From positions 1 through 64,000 of the forward strand of contig JAQXZB010000007.1 of NCBI GenBank assembly GCA_029226975.1: a stretch of DNA of 64,000 bases. The letters are read 5' to 3'. How positions within the stretch are numbered: the stretch's first letter is position 1; every line of letters starts with the position of its first letter. The notes below the pieces were generated by a model, which made no database searches, had not been told where the DNA came from, and saw only the letters and a list, made by a program, of their open reading frames with translations. The stretch is from Clostridiales bacterium. GTDB lineage: Bacteria; Bacillota; Clostridia; UBA1381. The position numbers were made by a program, and so were the translations under genes. Below, piece by piece: positions 57,318 to 64,000 of this stretch.

Positions 57318-59341
57318 TTATTCAAAATCCCCAAATGGGCAAATTTATTCAAAAACTCCTGTTCCTCCGCTTCGGTTATATCCCGCGTCTTTTCATAGAT
57401 ATACACGCTTATCGAGCCGTCCCAGCCCACCCGGAAAACCTCGTCACGCTTTACATAGGCGTTTGCAATATCCTCGCCATTTAAAAAGGTTTCGGCGGGA
57501 ATGGTTACCACCGTCTGGTTTTCGGGGGAAAGATGCGTTTGTATGGGGTCGGCGACAATCACATAATCCGCATTTAAGATTTCATAGGGAATATCGTCCC
57601 TGCCGTCCACCTGGGGAAGCCAGGGCAGATACTCGTCACGATCGGAGCTTGAGCTTCGGCTCAAATTTAGGGACGCTTCGGCGTTAAAGAGTACCTCCCG
57701 GTTAAAGGTCAGCGATGAGGCTATTACCGCCGCCTTTTTGCCCTTATCTCCCACATTTTCGTCAAGCCAGCCCGTCAGAGCAAGAATTTGATCCACGTCC
57801 CCACGCTTTTGCGGCATACAGGATATGCATGGCTCAAGGGTTATTATATCTGTTCCCACCTTGCTGTTGTCGGCGGTTACGGCGCAAACCACCGGTGCGG
57901 CGCTTACTGCGGCGGCAAGAGCGCACAGCGCGACGGTTTTTTTATTGTTTATCACATAGGCAAAGCCCTCGCATACAAGGCAGAAAAACGCGGGCATATA
58001 CAGCATTAAATGCTGTTCGCCATGACTTTGAATTTTTACAAACACCAAAAAGCACACCCCCAAAAGCAGCAGCATGAACACGCCCGTACGCCGCCGTTTT
58101 TTGCTTATGAGCATAATCGCCAAGGGTATTAGGGCGGCAAGCATGGGGATTACTCCCATATAATGGATAAAGGTGAACAAATCCGTTTTAAGTCCCAAAT
58201 CGTATGCCGAATACATTCCCGAATAATTCGCCATGAGCCTTACCGTCACATAGGGCTGGAACAAAAACAGCAGTCCGAAGGCAAGTGCAAAAAGAAGCCA
58301 CACAAGCGGCGAAATGCGGCGGCGGTATACAAAGGAGTCTATGGCATATGCGATGATATAGGCAATGGCAAAGAACACAAGCCATCGGCGAAGTATCATT
58401 GCCGCGGCAAGAACAAGCCCAATTATTATGGCTCTTTCGGGGCTTATATCGTCCCTTTTTGAATACCACAGCCACAGTGCAAGACACGCCGCCAAAACCG
58501 CGCCCGCGTCTATATAGCCCTGTGTGCTTACAAAGAACATAAACGGAAACGCCGCAATCGTCAAAACCGCGGCAGCCGCCGGACGGCGGCATATGCGCCT
58601 TGATACGGCGTACACAAACAAGTAAATCGGGTAAAGATACAGGTTTGTCACGCCCAAAATATACACCATACGGCTCTCGCCGAACAAATACGCCAAAAAC
58701 GCCGCGGGCAGAGCGATTATATAATTATAATCCTCCGTAAATACCGAGGAATACGCTGTCCTCAAAACCTCAACAGGTCCGCTTTCTTTTAGCATATCTG
58801 CAAGGTTTCCGGCGCTTATCCAAAAGCCCGCATTGTCCCAGTAGCAAATCATGCGGTTGTTTTTGCAAAACAGCACCACAAGAATGTTCATCACCACAAG
58901 GATTGATATTGCGGTAATTATATCGTACCGGGTTATATGGTATTTCCTTATAAAAGTATATGAAAAGACATGAATAAAATGCAGAATAAAGCTTGCAAGC
59001 AGTATGCCCGCGCCCAAGGATGCCGCAAGGGCGGACAGTCCCGAAATGCTCATATCCGTCTGAAAATCCAAAAGGGCATAACGTCCCCTAAAGCAAAGCC
59101 CCCACATGAGCAGGGCAAGCACCGCCGCCCATGGCTTATCGCCGAAGGCGTGAAGCTTCAAATGCTCATGAGCCTTCTTATAGAACAAAAATCCCGCCGC
59201 TCCCCCGGCGGCAAAAAAAGCCCATGCCGCAAATACCGGCAGCGAAACCGAGAATATCTGCAAAAATGCGCCGATAATTCGTATTCCCAAAAAATATCCG
59301 CAAAATGCGCCCGCGGCGGCATAAATCAATCGTTTAGCCAT
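57314..59341 (-). CDS. GT39-like membrane glycosyltransferase
   Basis: 675 residues with about 12-14 membrane segments and a C-terminal soluble domain (~500-675). WDNAGFWISAGNLADML supplies the acidic residue after the first helices expected of polyprenyl-phosphate-sugar transferases, and RRWLVFFAIAYIIAYAIDSF lies midway. These enzymes add sugars to lipids or proteins on the outer face. Divergent; confidence in the family is moderate. Overlaps the NusG-II gene, so probably one operon. Confidence 0.7.
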   Translation of the reverse strand: MAKRLIYAAAGAFCGYFLGIRIIGAFLQIFSVSLPVFAAWAFFAAGGAAGFLFYKKAHEHLKLHAFGDKPWAAVLALLMWGLCFRGRYALLDFQTDMSISGLSALAASLGAGILLASFILHFIHVFSYTFIRKYHITRYDIITAISILVVMNILVVLFCKNNRMICYWDNAGFWISAGNLADMLKESGPVEVLRTAYSSVFTEDYNYIIALPAAFLAYLFGESRMVYILGVTNLYLYPIYLFVYAVSRRICRRPAAAAVLTIAAFPFMFFVSTQGYIDAGAVLAACLALWLWYSKRDDISPERAIIIGLVLAAAMILRRWLVFFAIAYIIAYAIDSFVYRRRISPLVWLLFALAFGLLFLFQPYVTVRLMANYSGMYSAYDLGLKTDLFTFIHYMGVIPMLAALIPLAIMLISKKRRRTGVFMLLLLGVCFLVFVKIQSHGEQHLMLYMPAFFCLVCEGFAYVINNKKTVALCALAAAVSAAPVVCAVTADNSKVGTDIITLEPCISCMPQKRGDVDQILALTGWLDENVGDKGKKAAVIASSLTFNREVLFNAEASLNLSRSSSSDRDEYLPWLPQVDGRDDIPYEILNADYVIVADPIQTHLSPENQTVVTIPAETFLNGEDIANAYVKRDEVFRVGWDGSISVYIYEKTRDITEAEEQEFLNKFAHLGILNK

Positions 59342-59355
59342 AAATTTCTCCTTAA

Positions 59356-59847
59356 TTATGATTTTCTTACATAGGTAACAAACCGATACGTTAAAGACCC
59401 GTCCTCATAATCCGGCGAGGTCTGTTCCATGTGCCAGTCACTGTCAGAATGCAGGCAGTGCAAAAAGGTGTCCGCTTCCGGCTCGGCATCCACAAGGGTG
59501 ATATACGCCGCATTGCAATAGGGCAAAAGCATGGCATATATCTCGCCGCCGCCTATTACAAATATTTCCCCGTCATCGTAATTTTTAAGCACCGATAACA
59601 GCTCCTCTTTATCATGCACCGCCACTGCGCCCTCGCGCTCAAAGTCCTTATCTCTTGTAAGAACGATGTTTACTCTGTTTTTTAAGGGTTTGCCGCCGGG
59701 GAATGAGTCGAGAGTTTTTCTGCCCATTACCACAACATGACCCGTCGTTAATTCCCTAAAATGCTTCATATCCTGCTTTATGTGAAACAGAAGCTCGTTA
59801 TCCTTGCCCAAGCCCCAGTTCCTGCTTACCGCCGCAATTAAATTCAT
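59356..59847 (-). CDS. folA: dihydrofolate reductase
   Basis: 163 residues from the ATG at 59847, after AGGAGGAATACC; longer frames run through the repeated element. MNLIAAVSRNWGLGKDNELLF, VVMGRKTLDSFPGGKPL, NIVLTRD and FVIGGGEIYAMLLPYCNAAYIT cover the substrate, NADPH and loop motifs. Reduces dihydrofolate to THF. No thyA next to it. Preceded directly by copy C of the interspersed element. Confidence 0.96.
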   Translation of the reverse strand: MNLIAAVSRNWGLGKDNELLFHIKQDMKHFRELTTGHVVVMGRKTLDSFPGGKPLKNRVNIVLTRDKDFEREGAVAVHDKEELLSVLKNYDDGEIFVIGGGEIYAMLLPYCNAAYITLVDAEPEADTFLHCLHSDSDWHMEQTSPDYEDGSLTYRFVTYVRKS

Positions 59848-59859
59848 GGTATTCCTCCT

Positions 59860-59997
59860 ATTCCGCCGCCATACGTCGGCACAAATCATAACGTGGAAAA
59901 GAAGCCAGCAGATTGCCACTTTGCAGCGAGTGGTGCTGTATGAGTATACCGCCCCGAGCAAAAAGTGGTGAGATGCGCAGCTTATTTTTCACGTTAT
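59860..59997 (-). repeat. interspersed structured element, copy C
   Basis: Outer stem ATAACGTG/CACGTTAT (59990-59997 with 59888-59895), inner stem CCACTTT/AAAGTGG, apical GTATACTCATAC, then CAGC/GCTG. GCATCTCA precedes the inner stem. The 28-nt tail to the folA RBS is nearly identical to that of copy A. Relative to copy A the outer stem swaps C-G for T-A and the inner stem is rebuilt, both preserving pairing. Confidence 0.7.
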
Positions 59998-60002
59998 TCC
60001 TA

Positions 60003-61667
60003 TTATTCATAGCTTATGGGCACTTCCGACTGTCCGCTATATATCGGGAAGTCAAAGGTCAGCGCCGCGTTGGGACACGCCTGTGCAAGGGGGCTTATGC
60101 TCCTTGCCTGCTTTATTGCCCATGCCACATCCGTTGCATACTGATGTGTGCCGGGGCTTTTGGGGTTCCAGCGCATTTTATACAATGTATTTTGTCCGTT
60201 ATTTATATAATTTTTGCTTATCCACTCCGCTCCTCCGTAGATTGCCGCATCAATGCTCGTCCAGCCCTTTTCATAGGCATATTTTGCGCCGGCATTTTCC
60301 GGGTCTTGATCCACCGCGCCTATGCCGAACAGGTTATAAACCGTAGTCGAATTGTATTCTGTGCCGGAAGCAAGCTTTGATTTTCCGTTTCCGCTCTCTA
60401 AGGCGGCATGTACGCACAGATAAATCTCGCTTATTCCGTTTGCCAGGGCGGCGTTTTTAAACACCTCGCCTTTGCCTGCCAAAACGCCCTTGCCGGTAAG
60501 ATAAGTATTTAGCATATCCGCGCTCACTCCGTTTGACACGCTCAAATCCAGGAATTGGTATTTGCCGTATCCCTTGGTATAATTTTGCGGATTTAGATAC
60601 TTCTCCACATCCGCGCTTGATGCCGGGGACGCGTTTGTGTCAAAGGTCACAGGCTCTGCCTTCATCTGGGCGGAAACCGCCGCGGACAGGGTATCGGTGT
60701 AATGTGCATAGAACACCGGCATCGACAGCTTGGCTATGCGCTCCTCCACCGGCTCGGAAATTATGTTATAGGAAAAGGGACTGCCGTCGTTTGGAACACA
60801 GCTTATTGTAAAATAATCCTCCGCTCCGTTTTTTGAACGGCAGGTTATAACCGCCATGCCCTCGCCCGCACCATGCATGGTTCCGTCCGCGTCCACCGAA
60901 ACCACCGCCGGGTCGGAGGAGGTGTATTCAAGAGCCTTCTCCCTTGCGTTTTGGGGATAGATATGGGCGCTTAGCTTATATGCCGTACCTGTTTGTATTG
61001 CGTCCGGGGCATTGGTTAAAAACACGCCCCTTACCGGCACGTCATAGACGCTTACCCGCACTATGCAAAATGCCTTAAAACCGCCGTCTGCCGTTTCGGC
61101 AACTATGTTTGCCGTTCCCACTCCGCAGGGGGTAACCGTTCCGTTTTCGTCAACCACCGCAATATCCGTATTCTCGCTTTTCCATTTAACCCGCTTATCG
61201 GTTGCGTCCGCGGGCGAGATAATCGGCTCGATTTTTGCACTTATGGGTCTGTCGGCGTAAAAGAGCATATCCGTCCTTGACAGGGAAAGCCCCGTAACGC
61301 CCCGTATAACCGATACGGTTATCTCCCGCTTTACGCTACCGCAGGAAATTGTGATTGTCACATCTCCCGGCACGTTTTTTGAATACATAACTCCGTTTTT
61401 GTCCACCGAAACAATATCCGGGTTTGAGGAGGTATATTCAAGCTCTTTATCGGTTGTATTTACAGGCATTGCCGCAGCGTTTAAGGGCATACTTACCCCG
61501 TCGCTGTCTAAATGAAATTTCGGCTCCGGATTCTCCACATTTATTTTTTCGCACTCCACCGCATCAAAAAACGAGGTGACGTGCTTTATGTACTTCTCTT
61601 CCTCGGCGTGAGCCGCCGCCGCGAAAAGCAGCATACACAGCAGGGTATATAAAAATATCCGCTTCAC
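60003..61667 (-). CDS. secreted Ig-domain beta-N-acetylglucosaminidase (GH73-like)
   Basis: 554 residues, GTG start. Signal peptide to ~21. Three Big_2-type Ig domains (~45-120, 125-205, 210-290: TSSNPDIVSVDKNGVMYS, NTDIAVVDENGTVTPCGVG, TSSDPAVVSVDADGTMHGAG) and a C-terminal glucosaminidase (~330-554) with catalytic Glu in HAALESGNGKSKLA and YNLFGIGAVDQDP, as in LytG. It cuts the glycan of peptidoglycan and probably acts in wall turnover. Own promoter upstream. Confidence 0.9.
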   Translation of the reverse strand: MKRIFLYTLLCMLLFAAAAHAEEEKYIKHVTSFFDAVECEKINVENPEPKFHLDSDGVSMPLNAAAMPVNTTDKELEYTSSNPDIVSVDKNGVMYSKNVPGDVTITISCGSVKREITVSVIRGVTGLSLSRTDMLFYADRPISAKIEPIISPADATDKRVKWKSENTDIAVVDENGTVTPCGVGTANIVAETADGGFKAFCIVRVSVYDVPVRGVFLTNAPDAIQTGTAYKLSAHIYPQNAREKALEYTSSDPAVVSVDADGTMHGAGEGMAVITCRSKNGAEDYFTISCVPNDGSPFSYNIISEPVEERIAKLSMPVFYAHYTDTLSAAVSAQMKAEPVTFDTNASPASSADVEKYLNPQNYTKGYGKYQFLDLSVSNGVSADMLNTYLTGKGVLAGKGEVFKNAALANGISEIYLCVHAALESGNGKSKLASGTEYNSTTVYNLFGIGAVDQDPENAGAKYAYEKGWTSIDAAIYGGAEWISKNYINNGQNTLYKMRWNPKSPGTHQYATDVAWAIKQARSISPLAQACPNAALTFDFPIYSGQSEVPISYE

Positions 61668-61700
61668 AAAAACACACTCTTTTCATTGATAATTTATACT

Positions 61701-61729
61701 ATTATATATCAATTTTTTTCGTTTTTCAA
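61701..61729 (-). promoter_or_regulatory. promoter of the glucosaminidase gene
   Basis: Minus-strand TTGAAA (61724-61729), 17-bp spacer, TATAAT (61701-61706). Confidence 0.65.
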
Positions 61730-61832
61730 TGTTTTTTGTCAAAAAAATAAATATTTATGGCGCAAAAACACAATGGATTTGGGGGGTGGGCTGTTTATTG
61801 TGACCAATTTGTAATTTTTTTCGGCTTCGCTA

Positions 61833-61861
61833 TTGCATTTTTGCGTATTTTATAATATAAT
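61833..61861 (+). promoter_or_regulatory. purC promoter
   Basis: TTGCAT (61833-61838), 17-bp spacer, TATAAT (61856-61861). A second TATAAT at 61851 would leave only 12 bp. Nothing else is visible in the 247-bp divergent gap apart from this and the glucosaminidase promoter. Confidence 0.7.
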
Positions 61862-61914
61862 ATAACCTGTATGAAAAGGTTTAAACCAAACCAACAGGAA
61901 AGGAACGATTTATA

Positions 61915-62622
61915 ATGGAAAAAAGAGAAATGCTTTATGAAGGCAAGGCAAAAAAGGTTTACAAAACGGACGATGAAAATCTGTATATTGTAGATTACAA
62001 GGATGACGCTACGGCTTTTAACGGCAAAAAGAAGGGTCAGATTGTCGGCAAGGGAGTTATAAACAATAAAATGTCAAACTTCCTTATGCAGATTATGGAG
62101 AAGCACGGCATACCCACTCATTTTGTAGAGGAGCTGTCCGACAGGGAAACCGTTGTTAAGAAGGTTACCATCGTTCCTCTTGAGGTTATTATAAGAAATA
62201 TCGCCGCAGGCTCGTTTTCAAAGCGCTTCGGCGTTGAAGAGGGCAAGGCGCTTTTAAACCCCACCCTTGAATACTGCTTAAAGGATGACGCCTTAGACGA
62301 TCCCATGATTAACGATTACCAGATTACCGCCATAGGCGCGGCAACGGCAGAGGATCTTAAAACAATATCGGAGCTTACCTTTAAGGTAAACGATGTGCTG
62401 AAGGCTTATTTTAAGGAAAAGAACATTGATTTGGTTGATTTTAAGATTGAGTTCGGCAAAACTCCCGACGGAGAGATTATCTTAGCGGACGAAATTTCGC
62501 CCGACACCTGCCGTCTGTGGGACAGCGAAACTCACGAGAAGCTTGACAAGGACCGTTTCCGCCGGGATTTGGGAAATGTTGAGGAAGCATACAACGAGGT
62601 TTCAAGACGCCTCGGACTTTAA
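61915..62622 (+). CDS. purC: SAICAR synthetase
   Basis: 235 residues. Joins CAIR and aspartate with ATP in purine synthesis. [14 protein letters not shown] (N-terminal ATP loop), [34 protein letters not shown] are full family signatures and the length is typical. RBS AGGAAAGGAA. Followed 18 bp later by purB, matching a partial pur operon. ZTP sensed upstream of pflB derives from AICAR, two steps downstream of this enzyme. Confidence 0.97.
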   Translation: MEKREMLYEGKAKKVYKTDDENLYIVDYKDDATAFNGKKKGQIVGKGVINNKMSNFLMQIMEKHGIPTHFVEELSDRETVVKKVTIVPLEVIIRNIAAGSFSKRFGVEEGKALLNPTLEYCLKDDALDDPMINDYQITAIGAATAEDLKTISELTFKVNDVLKAYFKEKNIDLVDFKIEFGKTPDGEIILADEISPDTCRLWDSETHEKLDKDRFRRDLGNVEEAYNEVSRRLGL

Positions 62623-62640
62623 AGAAAGGATTTAAAAATC

Positions 62641-64000
62641 ATGACCGACACATACGAAAGTCCCCTAAATTCGCGGTATGCGTCAAAGGAGATGCAGTAC
62701 ATCTTTTCGCCGGACAAGAAGTTTTCCACCTGGAGAAAGCTGTGGATAGCCCTTGCCCAAGCGGAAAAGGAGCTGGGTCTTGACATAAGCGACGAGCAGA
62801 TTGCCGAGATGAAGGAGCATATATATGACATTAACTATGATGTCGCAAAGGAAAGAGAAAAGGAAGTGCGCCATGACGTTATGGCTCATGTTTATGCCTA
62901 CGGCGTTCAATGCCCCAAGGCAAAGGGCATAATACATTTGGGTGCGACAAGCTGTTATGTGGGCGACAACACCGACATAATCATAATGACCGAAGCTTTG
63001 GAGCTTGTAAAAAAGAAGCTGGTAAGCTTAATCGGCGAGCTTTCCAAGTTTGCCGAAGCCAACAAGGATTTGCCCACACTGGCGTTCACGCATTTTCAGC
63101 CGGCACAGCCCACAACCGTTGGCAAGAGAGCCACGCTTTGGCTTGAGGACTTGCTGATGGATTTGGAGGACGTGGAGCATCAGCTTTCAAAGGCGAAGCT
63201 TTTGGGCTGCAAGGGTACCACCGGCACTCAGGCAAGCTTTATGGAGCTTTTCGAGGGCGACCACGAAAAATGCCGGGAGCTTGACAGAAAGATTGCCGAG
63301 AAGATGGGCTTTGACAAAACCTTCCCGGTAAGCGGACAGACCTACCCCAGAAAGCTTGATTCACAGATTTTAAACGTATTAAGTCTTATTGCACAAAGCG
63401 CATACAAGTTCTCAAACGATATACGGCTTTTGCAGCATTTAAAGCAGATTGAGGAGCCTTTTGAAAAGTCGCAGATAGGCTCATCGGCAATGGCATACAA
63501 GCGAAACCCCATGAGAAGCGAGAGAATAGGCTCTTTGGCAAGATATGTTATAGTTGACGCTCTAAACCCCGCCATAACCGCGGCAACACAGTGGTTTGAA
63601 AGAACCCTTGACGACAGCGCCAACAAGAGGATTTCCGTTCCGGAGGCGTTTTTAGCGGTTGACGCGATTTTGAGCCTGTATATAAACGTTGTGGACGGGC
63701 TTGTGGTTTATGACAAGGTAATTTATCAGCAGTTTATGAGAGAAATTCCCTTCATGGCCACCGAGAACATTATGATGGACGCGGTTAAAAAGGGCGGCGA
63801 CAGACAGGAGCTGCACGAGAGAATAAGAGTTCATTCCATGGAAGCGGGCAAGACCGTAAAGCTCGAGGGCAAGGACAATAACTTAGCGGAGCTTATCGCC
63901 GCAGACCCGGCATTTGGACTTACGCTTGAGGAAATAAACGCGGTTATGAAGCCAGAAAATTTTGTAGGCCGCGCGCCCTCGCAGGTGGAGGACTTCCTTG
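62641..64000 (+). CDS. purB: adenylosuccinate lyase (3' end beyond window)
   Basis: 453 codons are visible from the ATG at 62641 with no stop before the edge. Splits SAICAR to AICAR plus fumarate and adenylosuccinate to AMP. N-terminal SPLNSRYASKEMQYIFSP, HLGATSCYVGDNTD, FTHFQPAQPTTVGKR, and the fumarase/lyase signature GSSAMAYKRNPMRSERI are present. Second gene of the pur unit. Confidence 0.96.
   Translation, partial: MTDTYESPLNSRYASKEMQYIFSPDKKFSTWRKLWIALAQAEKELGLDISDEQIAEMKEHIYDINYDVAKEREKEVRHDVMAHVYAYGVQCPKAKGIIHLGATSCYVGDNTDIIIMTEALELVKKKLVSLIGELSKFAEANKDLPTLAFTHFQPAQPTTVGKRATLWLEDLLMDLEDVEHQLSKAKLLGCKGTTGTQASFMELFEGDHEKCRELDRKIAEKMGFDKTFPVSGQTYPRKLDSQILNVLSLIAQSAYKFSNDIRLLQHLKQIEEPFEKSQIGSSAMAYKRNPMRSERIGSLARYVIVDALNPAITAATQWFERTLDDSANKRISVPEAFLAVDAILSLYINVVDGLVVYDKVIYQQFMREIPFMATENIMMDAVKKGGDRQELHERIRVHSMEAGKTVKLEGKDNNLAELIAADPAFGLTLEEINAVMKPENFVGRAPSQVEDFL

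Noticed and set aside
1-64000. Prophage, integrative element or insertion sequence
   Set aside because: No integrase, transposase, terminase or terminal inverted repeats were seen, and the tRNA genes at 54914 and 55143 have no adjacent integrase or duplicated 3' end.

Overview
The window looks like a chromosomal segment of an uncultured anaerobic, spore-lineage Clostridium-class gut Firmicute, most likely in or near the Ruminococcaceae/Oscillospiraceae. The evidence is pyruvate formate-lyase, a SpmB spore-maturation protein, S-layer-homology (SLH) proteins, LplB/LplC-type sugar permeases, DUF1540, and promoters close to TTGACA-N17-TATAAT. No prophage, IS element, rRNA or CRISPR array is visible. 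Most genes are on the minus strand.

Layout. 1-1.3 kb: end of an unidentified gene, a truncated BspA-like leucine-rich protein, and upstream of it a promoter, a folded leader and a terminator arranged like a riboswitch. 1.35-5.7 kb (+): membrane protein, SigB/F/G-like sigma factor, pyrE and two secreted proteins (stalk-type copper-amine-oxidase-N domain; SLH domains), then a row of hairpins. 5.9-9.8 kb (-): DUF1540 peptide, fucose-isomerase-like protein, NCS2 purine permease, SpmB. 9.8-13.9 kb (+): MBOAT acyltransferase with its DHHW partner, a radical SAM protein, a DtxR/MntR-like regulator. 14-18.3 kb (-): an internally deleted bioB behind bioY, under a BirA-type operator, then thiSFGHE.

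18.5-49.1 kb (-) is a large polysaccharide-use region in three transcription units. The main unit (49.07 to 24.59 kb) encodes two ABC permeases, a GH5, two very large paralogous surface proteins (1873 and 988 aa), GH88, GH94, a second GH5 and a sialate-O-acetylesterase-like protein. A second unit encodes a 339-aa secreted protein and a 54-aa peptide. A third has its own promoter and encodes heparinase II/III-like, PL8 and FAD-oxidoreductase proteins without signal peptides. GH5 + PL8 + GH88 + GH94 + acetylesterase + ABC permeases is the set expected for an acetylated, glucuronate-branched beta-1,4-glucan such as xanthan. I infer depolymerisation at the surface, import of oligosaccharides, then intracellular lyase/hydrolase/phosphorylase steps.

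49.2-52.5 kb (-): pflB behind a ZTP (pfl-motif) riboswitch, then pflA. 52.6-54.8 kb: truncated CDP-alcohol phosphatidyltransferase, tyrosine-phosphatase-like protein, MATE exporter. 54.9-55.2 kb: tRNA-Leu(CAG) and convergent tRNA-Lys(CTT). 55.3-61.7 kb (-): ApbE, Gx transporter and NusG-domain-II proteins (resembling part of a flavin-based extracellular electron-transfer locus), a GT39-like membrane protein, dihydrofolate reductase, and an Ig-domain glucosaminidase. 61.9-64 kb (+): purC and the start of purB.

Two things recur. A structured element of about 120-145 nt occurs three times, each between co-directional genes, with compensatory stem changes between copies. There are also several gene remnants (bioB, a GyrI-like domain, CDP-alcohol phosphatidyltransferase, an XRE regulator, the LRR gene). 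All assignments come from reading sequence and motifs; no database search was run.
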